Part shown: positions 1 to 8,474 of the stretch, in pieces
Layout of the letters: every line of letters begins with the position of its first letter
How positions within the stretch are numbered: the first letter of the stretch is position 1
Assembly: GCA_023663085.1 (NCBI GenBank)
Contig: JAMPIB010000003.1
Coordinates: forward strand, 1 to 64,000
DNA from: Ruminococcus sp.
Lineage (GTDB): Bacteria; Bacillota; Clostridia; Lachnospirales; Lachnospiraceae
DNA: 64,000 nucleotides
Reading direction: 5' to 3'
The notes under the pieces: model-generated
Databases searched by the model: none
Told to the model about the DNA's origin: nothing
The model's input: the letters and a program-made list of their open reading frames with translations, nothing else
Made by a program: the position numbers and the translations under genes

Positions 1-51
1 TATGACCCTCTGCTTGTAAGGCAGATGCTCTCCCAGCTGAGCTAAGATCCC
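1..51 (-). tRNA. tRNA-Val (anticodon TAC), 3' part cut off by window edge
   Basis: On the minus strand the sequence begins GGGATCTTAGCTCAGC at position 51, a typical acceptor/D-arm start. It continues through a D loop and an anticodon stem-loop with loop CTTACAA, giving anticodon TAC for valine. The T arm and 3' acceptor strand lie outside the window. A strong promoter lies upstream at 92-121. Confidence 0.9.
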
Positions 52-59
52 ATTCGATA

Positions 60-85
60 GCGGGTTGTCCGTTTTCACAACCCGC
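60..85 (-). other. 5' leader hairpin ahead of tRNA-Val
   Basis: GCGGGTTGT (60-68) and ACAACCCGC (77-85) form a perfect 9-bp stem with an 8-base loop. On the minus strand it starts about where transcription from the 92-121 promoter should start, 8 bases ahead of the tRNA. There is no T run after it on that strand, so it looks like a leader structure rather than an argS terminator. Confidence 0.5.
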
Positions 86-91
86 TTTGCT

Positions 92-121
92 AGTATACAA
101 TTAATCGCCCTGTCTTGTCAA
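92..121 (-). promoter_or_regulatory. Promoter of tRNA-Val
   Basis: Minus strand: -35 TTGACA (116-121) and -10 TATACT (92-97) with an 18-base spacer. It lies between the end of argS and the tRNA, so the tRNA has its own strong promoter. Confidence 0.7.
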
Positions 122-186
122 GAGGTTTCTTATTCTTTTTTCAGTCCTTTTTTCCTTTTTTTCCAGCCCATTGGCAAACTTATCAG

Positions 187-2037
187 CTACATCCTCTCCG
201 GCGCTGAAAAACCAAGCAGTTTGATGCACACTTCCAGAATATCTCTGGTCAGCATAAGCAGCGCTATCCAGCCGGCCTGTTTCTTTTTATCTTCCTGTGC
301 CAGAATCTTTGTCTCATGATAGAAATGATTAAAAGCATTGGCCAGATCATAGATATAAGCACAGATCTTATGTGGCGCCGCCTCATCATAAGCCGCTTCT
401 ATCATAGCGTTAAAACCAGTGATCTCCAGCATCAGCGCTTTTTCTGATTCACTTTCCGCCTCCCGCAGGGCAGATGTATCCAAAATTCTGTCATCATTTA
501 ATATACCGACAGTCCGGCCCAAATCCGCATCGCCCGCCTTAACGTCAGCAGAATCAGCATTATCTGCACAGTTCTCCTGCTCAAAGTATTTATTCAAGAT
601 CGACTTGATCCTGACGATCGTATAGAGAATATACGGCCCGGTATCTCCTTCAAAAGAAGTAAAACGGTCAATATCAAAAATATAATCTTTCGATGCCTGA
701 TTGGACAGATCGCCATATTTCACGGCCGAGAGCGCCACGATACCGGAAATCTCCCTGGCCTCTTTTTCGCTCATGGAGCGGTTTTCCGTGATCTTGCGGT
801 ACATTTCCTCATTAATCTCACGGATAAGACTTTCTAAGCGCATAACGCCGCCTTCCCTGGTCTTAAAAGGCTTGCCGCCTTTGCCGTTCATCGTACCGAA
901 ACCGATATGCAGAAGTTCCGTTTCCGGCTTCACCAGTCCGGTCTTTCTTGCACAGCGGAAGATCTGTTCAAAATACAGGTTCTGGCGCTTGTCCGTTACA
1001 TAGATCATTTTATCCGGCTGATATTTGTCCATACGGTCCATGATAGTCGCCAGATCGGTCGTATTATATAAAGCCGCTCCGTCTGACTTTAAGATAATGC
1101 AGGGGGGCATCTCCTTCGTATCAGTCTCTTCTTTTACATCTACGACCAGCGCGCCGTCGCTCTCATAAGCATAGCCGCCCTTTTTCATCTTCTCCACCAT
1201 ATCCGGAATGATATCCTGCACATCCGACTCGCCTTTCCAGAGATCGAATTCCACGTCCAGATTGCTGTAATTTTTCTTCAGATCTTCCACGGACACATCC
1301 ATGATATGTTTCCAGAGCGCACGGTAACCGCGCTCGCCAATCTGCAGTTTATGAGTCGCCTCCATCGCCTCTGCCTTATAGACCGCGTCCTCTTTGGATT
1401 TTGCGCTTGCCGTCGGATAAATTTCTTCTAATTCCGAGATGGTAAAAGGAGCCTCCGTCGGATATTCTCCCTGATAGTTTTCATCAAAATAAAGCAGTTC
1501 CGGCTGTCGTTTTTTTAATTCCGTGATAATCAGTCCCATTTGCAGACCCCAGTCCCCCATATGGATATCGCCGAGTACCTCATGTCCCGCATAGCGGCAG
1601 ATACGTTTGATACTCTCACCGATGATCGCCGGACGCAGATGTCCTACATGCAGGGACTTGGCCACATTCGGCCCGCCGTAATCAACAATGATCTTCTTAG
1701 GCCGCTTTGGCATCTGTAAGCCGTATTTTTCCTCTTTGCACATTTCCTGTAAATATTCTTTTACAACATTTTCCGTTACTTTCAGATTCAAAAATCCCGG
1801 CGGCACCGCCGTAACTTCGGAAAATACCGTACTGTCTTTTAACTTTTCCGCCACTTCGTCCGCAATCGCGATCGGCGCCTTATGGTATTGTTTAGCCCCG
1901 GCCATAGCGCCGTTGCACTGATATTCGCACAGGTCGGGTCTGTTCGATAAGGTCACCTTCCCCAGTTCCGCCTGATATCCCGCATCCACAAACGCTTTCT
2001 GCATCTCTTCTGAAATCAGATCCAAAAATTTTTTCAT
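187..2037 (-). CDS. argS: Arginyl-tRNA synthetase
   Basis: The 616-residue product charges tRNA-Arg with arginine in the cytoplasm. The class I HIGH signature appears as HVGH at residues 130-133, followed by a GDWGLQMG segment. As in many ArgRS enzymes there is no standard KMSKS; the equivalent region is the glycine-rich KGGKPFKTREGG stretch. An N-terminal ArgRS domain and a C-terminal anticodon-binding domain (ending LLGFSAPERM) are both present, and the length is usual for the family. It is the last gene of a co-directional run carA-carB-queH-argS and lies 67 bases after queH. That spacer holds a stem-loop (2072-2098). No T-box or other leader is seen in front of it. Confidence 0.95.
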   Translation of the reverse strand: MKKFLDLISEEMQKAFVDAGYQAELGKVTLSNRPDLCEYQCNGAMAGAKQYHKAPIAIADEVAEKLKDSTVFSEVTAVPPGFLNLKVTENVVKEYLQEMCKEEKYGLQMPKRPKKIIVDYGGPNVAKSLHVGHLRPAIIGESIKRICRYAGHEVLGDIHMGDWGLQMGLIITELKKRQPELLYFDENYQGEYPTEAPFTISELEEIYPTASAKSKEDAVYKAEAMEATHKLQIGERGYRALWKHIMDVSVEDLKKNYSNLDVEFDLWKGESDVQDIIPDMVEKMKKGGYAYESDGALVVDVKEETDTKEMPPCIILKSDGAALYNTTDLATIMDRMDKYQPDKMIYVTDKRQNLYFEQIFRCARKTGLVKPETELLHIGFGTMNGKGGKPFKTREGGVMRLESLIREINEEMYRKITENRSMSEKEAREISGIVALSAVKYGDLSNQASKDYIFDIDRFTSFEGDTGPYILYTIVRIKSILNKYFEQENCADNADSADVKAGDADLGRTVGILNDDRILDTSALREAESESEKALMLEITGFNAMIEAAYDEAAPHKICAYIYDLANAFNHFYHETKILAQEDKKKQAGWIALLMLTRDILEVCIKLLGFSAPERM

Positions 2038-2071
2038 CTTAAAAACCTAAGCCTTTCCCACATACTAATCC

Positions 2072-2098
2072 TTAAGATTCCGCTCCGCAGAATCTTAA
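2072..2098. repeat. Small palindromic hairpin (REP-like candidate)
   Basis: TTAAGATTC (2072-2080) pairs with GAATCTTAA (2090-2098), with GC-TCC-GC at the apex. It resembles hairpins at 2768-2792 and 26596-26630, which also carry a GAGCGGAAT/GAGGCGGAA-type string on the minus strand. It sits between queH and argS. Confidence 0.4.
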
Positions 2099-2104
2099 TT
2101 CCCC

Positions 2105-2746
2105 TTACACTCTGTTCCGCGCCCGTTCAGAATAAACGCACCCGCAGTAATCCTGTCGGTAAAGGTCATATTCTTTCGATAACACGATAGAACGCTGATA
2201 ACCGCCCCGTTTCTTAAAATCAGAGAGCAGCCAGTCTACGCCGTATTCCGCGGCCAGCTTCTCGCCGATCTCATTTAACTTAGCCGCGTTTTTAAGCGGA
2301 CTTATTGTCAATGTCGTTGCAAAATAGTCATAATCTCCGGCTTTCGCCCGCTCCGCTGTCTCCCGCAGCCGCAGCTCATAGCAGGCAAAACACCGCTCTC
2401 CGCCTTCGGGACACTGTTCCAACCCTTTGGCGATCCGGTAAAAACATTCCGGTTCATAGTCGCCTTCTATGATGCCGATAGGATATCCCTGTCCGTCCGC
2501 CCTTTCATTATATGCGGCTATCAGCCTTTTCTGCTCGGCGGCCCGTTTCTGATATTCGACATCGCTTGAAATATTGGGATTATAATAAAACACCGTTACC
2601 CGAAAATACTGCCGCAGATATTCCAGCACATAACTCGAACACGGCGCACAGCAGCTGTGCAGAAATAATGTCGGCGCATCAGGCCGCATTACGATCTGCT
2701 CTATTATCTTATCCAGTTCTTTCTGATAATTTCTTACGACGTTCAT
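2105..2746 (-). CDS. queH: Epoxyqueuosine reductase QueH
   Basis: The 213-residue product matches the QueH (former DUF208) family, which makes queuosine from epoxyqueuosine in tRNA and replaces the unrelated QueG. The visible signature is the cysteine cluster SCCAPC at residues 31-36 and a second pair in CFACYELRL near residue 120, together expected to bind an iron-sulfur cluster and metal. The adenosine-nucleotide-hydrolase-like fold is consistent with FYYNPNISS after the first cluster. The C-terminal CGC pair (DYCGCVYS) is also typical. It lies between carB and argS with short spacers and is probably co-transcribed. No other queuosine genes are in the window. Confidence 0.88.
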   Translation of the reverse strand: MNVVRNYQKELDKIIEQIVMRPDAPTLFLHSCCAPCSSYVLEYLRQYFRVTVFYYNPNISSDVEYQKRAAEQKRLIAAYNERADGQGYPIGIIEGDYEPECFYRIAKGLEQCPEGGERCFACYELRLRETAERAKAGDYDYFATTLTISPLKNAAKLNEIGEKLAAEYGVDWLLSDFKKRGGYQRSIVLSKEYDLYRQDYCGCVYSERARNRV

Positions 2747-2767
2747 TTATTTTCCACTCTAACTTCT

Positions 2768-2792
2768 ATGATTCCGCCTCGCGGCATCTCAT
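2768..2792. repeat. Small palindromic hairpin (REP-like candidate)
   Basis: ATGA (2768) and TCAT (2792) flank a CCGC-CTC-GCGG stem-loop in the carB-queH spacer. On the minus strand it reads GCGAGGCGGAATCAT, sharing GAGGCGGAA with the element upstream of the LacI gene at 26.6 kb. Confidence 0.3.
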
Positions 2793-2811
2793 AATCTTAC
2801 GGCAGATAAAC

Positions 2812-5800
2812 TCACGCTCTTCTGGCGATCGTCGCAATATCCACCAGATTCAGTTCTCCCTGTGAAGCCGCGTTTTCCAGGCTCGATACGAGCGCAGTCG
2901 CCGTATCCATAGCCGTGATGCAATAAACGCCTGTCTCTATGGCCGTTCTTCTGATCAGGAAACCGTCGCGGCTCTTGTCGCGTCCCTGTGTCGGTGTGTC
3001 AATGACCAGGTCGATTTCATGTCCTAAAATTAAATCCATGACAGTTGGGGATTCCTGAGAAATCTTATTGACTTTCCTCGCTTTGACCCCTGAATCATTG
3101 AGGGCGTCCGCCGTGCTTCTGGTCGCATATATCTTATATCCCAGCTTCTCAAAACGGCGCGCCACTTCTATCGCTTCACCTTTATCCGCGTCTTTTACGG
3201 TAATTATCATTCTCTTATATTTGGGCAGATTGACACCTGCGCCAAGGAACGCCTTATAAAGCGCTTCGTTAAAGGTTTTGGCGATACCTAGGCATTCACC
3301 CGTGGATTTCATCTCCGGCCCTAAACTGATCTCCGCCCCGCGTATTTTTTCAAAGGAAAATACGGGCATCTTGATGGCAAAATAATCCGCTGCAGGCTGT
3401 AATCCCGGTTCATATCCCAAATCACGTATCTTCTTGCCGATAATGACTTCCGTGGCCAGATCGACGATAGGGATACCCGTTACCTTGCTGATATAAGGCA
3501 CGGTACGGGAAGAACGAGGATTGACCTCGATTACATACACTTCATCATTTACCGCGATGAACTGGATATTAATTAAACCGATAACGTGAAGTGCCCTGGC
3601 CAGTCTCCTTGAATACTCCGCAATAGTCTCCTTGACCTTTTCGCTGACGGTCGGCGCCGGATAGACAGAAATACTGTCTCCGGAATGAACGCCGGTTCTT
3701 TCAATATGTTCCATGATGCCGGGGATCAGAATATCCGTGCCGTCGCAGACCGCATCAACTTCCAGTTCTTTTCCCTGCAGATATTTATCGACCAGAATCG
3801 GATGATCCTGCTCATAGCGGTTGATGACCGCCATAAATTCCTCGATCTCCTTATCGGATATGGCAATCTGCATCCCTTGACCGCCAAGCACGTAAGAAGG
3901 ACGTACCAGCACCGGATAACCGAGTCTGTTCGCCACTTCCTTGGCTTCTTCGGCAGTATAGACCGTACCGCCTGCCGCTCTGGGAATCTCCGTTTCTTCG
4001 AGAATCTTATCAAAAAGTTCCCGGTCTTCGGCCGCATCCACATCTTCCGCCTTCGTTCCGAGTATCGGCACACCCATTTTCATCAGGCTTTCCGTCAGTT
4101 TAATGGCTGTCTGGCCGCCAAACTGTACGACCGCGCCGTCAGGTTTTTCAATATTGACAATATTTTCCACATCTTCCGGGGTCAGCGGCTCAAAATAGAG
4201 TTTATCGGCAATATCAAAGTCCGTGCTGACCGTTTCCGGGTTGTTATTGATGATGACCGTCTCGTAACCTTCTTTGGCAAACGCCCATGTCGCATGGACG
4301 GAACAGTAGTCAAATTCGATACCCTGACCGATACGGATCGGACCGGAACCAAGCACCAGTACTTTTTTCTTCGGATGCGTCTCTTCCACTTCCGTCTCCG
4401 AACCGAATACTGAATAGTAATAAGGCGTGCTGGCTTCAAATTCGGCCGCACAGGTATCTACCATTTTAAAAGCCGCCGTGATGCCGTTTTCATAGCGCAT
4501 CTTCTTAATCTCGTCTTCTGTTTTCTTAGTCAGTCTGGCAATGACATTATCCGAAAACTCCAGACGTTTCGCTTCTTTTAACAGTTCTATCGTAAGCGGC
4601 CCTTTTTCGAGCGCTTCTTCCATTTCCGTCAAAATAGCAATTTTATCAATAAACCAGACATCCACCATGGTAATATCATGTATCGTCTCGTAGTCGATGC
4701 CTTTTCTAATGGCCTCGGCTATGATATAGATTCTCTGGTCATCCACGATCTTCATGCGTTCTATCAGTTCTTCTTTAGAAAGCCCTGTAAAATCATAGCT
4801 GCGCAGACAGTCTACGTGCTGTTCCAGCGAACGGATGGCTTTCATCAGCGCCCCTTCAAAGTTATCGCAGATACTCATGACTTCGCCGGTCGCTTTCATC
4901 TGCGTTGTTAATGTGCGCTTAGCCGTAATAAATTTATCGAAAGGCAGTCTGGGAATCTTGACCACGCAGTAATCGAGCGTCGGTTCAAAACTCGCGTAAG
5001 TCTTACCCGTAATAGCGTTTTTGATTTCATCTAACGTATAGCCGAGCGCGATCTTGGCCGCCACTTTAGCGATCGGATACCCTGTCGCCTTGGAGGCAAG
5101 CGCTGAAGAACGGCTCACACGGGGATTGACCTCGATAACACAGTATTCAAAACTGGTCGGATGCAGCGCGAACTGCACATTGCAACCGCCCGTGATCTGA
5201 AGCTCGTTGATGATATTGAGCGCCGAACTCCTGAGCATCTGATACTCCTTATCGCCGAGTGTCTGGGAAGGCGCCACAACGATACTGTCGCCCGTATGGA
5301 CGCCGACCGGGTCGATATTTTCCATATTACAAACAGTGATACAGTTGCCCGCGCTGTCGCGCATCACTTCGTATTCAATTTCTTTCCAGCCTGCGATACA
5401 GCGTTCCACCAGAACCTGTCCCACACGGGAAAGACGCAGGCCATTTGCCAGAATCTCTTCCAGTTCCGTCTGGTTATTCGCGATACCGCCGCCGGAACCG
5501 CCGAGCGTATAAGCAGGACGTAAGACTACCGGATAGCCGATCTTAGAGGCAAAAGCAACGCCGTCATCTATATTTTCCACTACCAGAGAGGGCGCACACG
5601 GCTCTCCAATCTTCTCCATCGTTTCCTTAAATTCCAGACGGTCTTCCGCTTTCTTAATGGTTGCGGCCGTGGTTCCTAAAAGCGTCACGCCGTGCTCTTT
5701 TAAGAATCCCGACTCATCCAGTTCCATACCGAGGTTTAACCCCGCCTGTCCGCCCATATTCGGTAAAAGGCTGTCCGGTTTTTCTTTGATAATGATCTGC

Positions 5801-6024
5801 TCTAACACTTTCGCCGTCAGGGGTTCAATATATACTTTATCCGCAATATCGCCGTCAGTCATGATCGTCGCCGGGTTGGAATTGACAAGGATGACTTCCA
5901 TGCCCTCTTCTTTCAACGAACGACACGCCTGCGTACCCGCATAATCAAATTCCGCCGCCTGTCCGATCACGATAGGTCCGGAACCAATCACCAACACTCT
6001 CTTCACATTCGGATTCTTAGGCAT
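2812..6024 (-). CDS. carB: Carbamoyl-phosphate synthase large subunit
   Basis: The 1070-residue product makes carbamoyl phosphate from bicarbonate, ammonia (delivered by CarA) and two ATP, feeding pyrimidine and arginine synthesis. It opens with the expected PKNPNVKRVLVIGSGPI segment. Two ATP-grasp synthetase halves follow; the second restarts near residue 555 with KKVLVLGSGPIRIGQ. Each half carries an EVNPR(V/S)SR metal/ATP site. The C-terminal MGS-like allosteric domain starts near residue 935 (MIITVKDADKGEAIEVARRFEKLG is its first strand region). Length is full. It follows carA by 21 bases, so the two are one transcript, with queH and argS after. Confidence 0.97.
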   Translation of the reverse strand: MPKNPNVKRVLVIGSGPIVIGQAAEFDYAGTQACRSLKEEGMEVILVNSNPATIMTDGDIADKVYIEPLTAKVLEQIIIKEKPDSLLPNMGGQAGLNLGMELDESGFLKEHGVTLLGTTAATIKKAEDRLEFKETMEKIGEPCAPSLVVENIDDGVAFASKIGYPVVLRPAYTLGGSGGGIANNQTELEEILANGLRLSRVGQVLVERCIAGWKEIEYEVMRDSAGNCITVCNMENIDPVGVHTGDSIVVAPSQTLGDKEYQMLRSSALNIINELQITGGCNVQFALHPTSFEYCVIEVNPRVSRSSALASKATGYPIAKVAAKIALGYTLDEIKNAITGKTYASFEPTLDYCVVKIPRLPFDKFITAKRTLTTQMKATGEVMSICDNFEGALMKAIRSLEQHVDCLRSYDFTGLSKEELIERMKIVDDQRIYIIAEAIRKGIDYETIHDITMVDVWFIDKIAILTEMEEALEKGPLTIELLKEAKRLEFSDNVIARLTKKTEDEIKKMRYENGITAAFKMVDTCAAEFEASTPYYYSVFGSETEVEETHPKKKVLVLGSGPIRIGQGIEFDYCSVHATWAFAKEGYETVIINNNPETVSTDFDIADKLYFEPLTPEDVENIVNIEKPDGAVVQFGGQTAIKLTESLMKMGVPILGTKAEDVDAAEDRELFDKILEETEIPRAAGGTVYTAEEAKEVANRLGYPVLVRPSYVLGGQGMQIAISDKEIEEFMAVINRYEQDHPILVDKYLQGKELEVDAVCDGTDILIPGIMEHIERTGVHSGDSISVYPAPTVSEKVKETIAEYSRRLARALHVIGLINIQFIAVNDEVYVIEVNPRSSRTVPYISKVTGIPIVDLATEVIIGKKIRDLGYEPGLQPAADYFAIKMPVFSFEKIRGAEISLGPEMKSTGECLGIAKTFNEALYKAFLGAGVNLPKYKRMIITVKDADKGEAIEVARRFEKLGYKIYATRSTADALNDSGVKARKVNKISQESPTVMDLILGHEIDLVIDTPTQGRDKSRDGFLIRRTAIETGVYCITAMDTATALVSSLENAASQGELNLVDIATIARRA

Positions 6025-6045
6025 TTTCTTTCCTCCATCTATCTT

Positions 6046-7236
6046 TTATCTTTTCGCCGTTGTCATCATCGTAATAAAGCGGTCAAACAAATCCCCCGAA
6101 TCCTGCGGTCCCGGACATGCCTCCGGGTGGAACTGCACGGTAAAGATATTTTTGCCCGTATAGGAAAGTCCCTCGTTCGTACCGTCGTTGACATTAATAA
6201 AGGCCGGCACAGCCACTTTGGGATCCAATTTGTCCATATCCACGACATATCCGTGATTCTGCGAAGAAATATAGACTCTTCCGCTTGCCAGATCTTTCAC
6301 GGGATGATTGCCGCCCCGGTGTCCGTATTTCATCTTAAACGTATCCGCTCCAGTCGCTAAAGCCATCAACTGATGTCCCAGACAAATAGCGAAAATGGGA
6401 ATGTCCGTATCATATAATTTTTTAATCTCGGCAATAATGCTCCCGCATTCTTTCGGGTCACCCGGCCCATTGGTGAGCATGATGCCATCCGGATTCCCGG
6501 CAATGACCTCCTCCGCTTCAGTCAGCGCCGGATAAACGGTCACATCGCACCCTCTGGCCGCCAACGAGTGGATGATATTATCCTTGGCACCGAAATCGAG
6601 CAAAGCCACTTTTAACCCCTGCCCGCTTAACTTACGCACCATGCTTGGCTTTTTCTCACGCGCACCTGCCTTATAACCTTCTGCATCAAAATGAGAACTT
6701 CCTGAGATCGGCCCGTTTTCCGAAAGCTCCCTTGTCCCCTTTACTTCATATTTATCTTTGCAGCTTACGACCTCTACTACTTTTCCCGTCGTATATTCTT
6801 TTAATTTTGGAAGGATTTCTTCTAACTGATACGCCTCGTTCGTGGTGATCATACCGTTCATGGTGCCCTTTTCGCGTAAAATCCTGGTCAGCGCTCTCGT
6901 ATCAATCCCCGCGATGCCCGGCACACCGTTTTTCTCAAGAAATTCCTGAATCGTCATATCACAGCGGAAATTGCTGGGAAGTCTGCTGAGTTCCCGCACG
7001 ATAAAACCATCCGGCCACGGTCTTAACGACTCCATGTCTTCCTTGCAGATACCGTAATTCCCGATAAGCGGATATGTCATGCAGACAGCCTGTCCCGCAT
7101 ATGAAGGATCTGTCAGCACTTCCAGATACCCCGCCATGGAGGTATTGAACACAATCTCACTGATGATCTCTTTCTGCGCACCGATATGCGTTCCCGTAAA
7201 TACAGTGCCGTCTTCCAAAATTAAGAATGCCTTCAT
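6046..7236 (-). CDS. carA: Carbamoyl-phosphate synthase small (glutaminase) subunit
   Basis: The 396-residue product hydrolyses glutamine and passes ammonia to CarB. The N-terminal CPSase domain starts MKAFLILEDGTVFTG. The class I glutamine amidotransferase domain carries the nucleophile in FAICLGHQL and the His/Glu pair in VQFHPEACPGP. The protein is slightly longer than many CarA proteins because of a linker between the two domains (about residues 172-205, ELSENGPISGSSHFDAEG). The gene starts the carAB transcript from the promoter at 7286-7315. The 3' end has a small 7-base duplication (AAAAGAT twice) overlapping the TAA stop. Confidence 0.96.
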   Translation of the reverse strand: MKAFLILEDGTVFTGTHIGAQKEIISEIVFNTSMAGYLEVLTDPSYAGQAVCMTYPLIGNYGICKEDMESLRPWPDGFIVRELSRLPSNFRCDMTIQEFLEKNGVPGIAGIDTRALTRILREKGTMNGMITTNEAYQLEEILPKLKEYTTGKVVEVVSCKDKYEVKGTRELSENGPISGSSHFDAEGYKAGAREKKPSMVRKLSGQGLKVALLDFGAKDNIIHSLAARGCDVTVYPALTEAEEVIAGNPDGIMLTNGPGDPKECGSIIAEIKKLYDTDIPIFAICLGHQLMALATGADTFKMKYGHRGGNHPVKDLASGRVYISSQNHGYVVDMDKLDPKVAVPAFINVNDGTNEGLSYTGKNIFTVQFHPEACPGPQDSGDLFDRFITMMTTAKR

Positions 7237-7285
7237 AAAATAACCATGCCTTTCTCTTAATGTAACTCTTTTGCGTAATCGTTTT

Positions 7286-7315
7286 ATTATAGCACAGGAA
7301 CTTGTCGGATTTCAA
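7286..7315 (-). promoter_or_regulatory. Promoter of carAB-queH-argS
   Basis: Minus strand: -35 TTGAAA (7310-7315), perfect -10 TATAAT (7286-7291), 18-base spacer. The leader before carA is about 45 bases, with no room or sign of a PyrR-type attenuator. Confidence 0.7.
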
Positions 7316-7349
7316 TGGCTTACAAAAGAGAATTATTATGCAAATATAT

Positions 7350-8459
7350 TTAATATAAAGAAAAACTTCCAAGTCCCTCTATATAGCGTTCCACCACCTC
7401 AAAGACGAAAATATCCGGTGACTGCTCTATCAAATTTTCATAAGTATAAACATTCCGGTGTATCATATAACTGTCATTAAACTGAGATGCCACATATATT
7501 GTCATGGCTGTAAAAAAAGAATCCCGTACAACGAACAGTTTCCTTGTATCCGCACCTTGGCAATGATAGATGATCTCTGTAGAAAAATCCCATTTTTCAT
7601 TGACCATATTATGCTCTTCATAACCCGAAATACTATATGAATTATCTTGAAAATCCCTCTTCATGTTTAAAATATTGGCTAAATCGCCGCCTGCCCATGG
7701 TTCTTTTTCAATCGTTATGTTTCCGTTTGTAATATCAGGTACATCAATTCCCAATTCGCTTAATAAGGCACGACTTCCTACATAGCCGCCTACATCATTC
7801 CAATGGGTATCCGTTTTATAATAGATATCCGTTTCCGGCAAATCAACCTTTGCCCTTGCCAATTCCTCATAAGGATATACAATTCTGATATTCGTATGAT
7901 TTTTAATATAATCTACAATTTGTAATGTTGCATAGCGATCCGCCGGTTCTCCATAAAACTCCGGCATCATTTCCGAATACATTCTTTCTTTATTTGGCGC
8001 CACAAAAATGACAAACTCTACTCCCTGCGCAGCAAGTTCTTTTTCAATTCCCAACAAATTTTCCGTTATAACCTGCAATTCTTCTTCTGAATAAATTCTT
8101 TTTCCCTGATAATCACTCATGGGATCGCCATCAGCGGCATCCGCATAAAAAAGCCAGCCTTCTTTTCCTATAATAACTCTATCGCTGGAAGAAGTATGAA
8201 ATAAATAATAGTCCAGTCGGCTGTTTAAAGAAATAAGCGCATTTTTAAACGGCAGATTATCATCAAAATAAGCCTCATAATGTGATGCAAACTCCCCATA
8301 CGTATCCAGACTGAATGCAGGCTTTGTTTCCAGATTTCTGTTTTCATAATTCGCAGCATCAAAAAATTTTCCAAACAATATCCAGAAAAAATACGGCAGA
8401 CATAATACAATAATAAACAAACCAAGATAAAGCTTTGTATAAGTACTTTTTTCTTTCAT
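7350..8459 (-). CDS. DHHW/AlgX-AlgJ-like SGNH O-acetyltransferase partner
   Basis: The 369-residue protein has one N-terminal membrane anchor (about residues 10-30) and an extracellular SGNH-like domain. The DHHW-family motif is present as DTHWND at 217-222 and the likely Ser-containing block is VVRDSFF in the C-terminal part. Proteins of this family work with MBOAT acyltransferases to O-acetylate surface polysaccharides; the MBOAT partner lies immediately upstream (15 bases). The encoded reaction is inferred from family and neighbour, since no sugar substrate is indicated. The sequence is visibly more AT-rich than the flanking carA and purL genes, which hints at a different history. Confidence 0.75.
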   Translation of the reverse strand: MKEKSTYTKLYLGLFIIVLCLPYFFWILFGKFFDAANYENRNLETKPAFSLDTYGEFASHYEAYFDDNLPFKNALISLNSRLDYYLFHTSSSDRVIIGKEGWLFYADAADGDPMSDYQGKRIYSEEELQVITENLLGIEKELAAQGVEFVIFVAPNKERMYSEMMPEFYGEPADRYATLQIVDYIKNHTNIRIVYPYEELARAKVDLPETDIYYKTDTHWNDVGGYVGSRALLSELGIDVPDITNGNITIEKEPWAGGDLANILNMKRDFQDNSYSISGYEEHNMVNEKWDFSTEIIYHCQGADTRKLFVVRDSFFTAMTIYVASQFNDSYMIHRNVYTYENLIEQSPDIFVFEVVERYIEGLGSFSLY

Positions 8460-8474
8460 ATTCCAGATTCCTCG

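Noticed and set aside
3685-5523. Plus-strand open frames inside carB
   Set aside because: Shadows of a fully matching carB; no start signals or recognisable protein.
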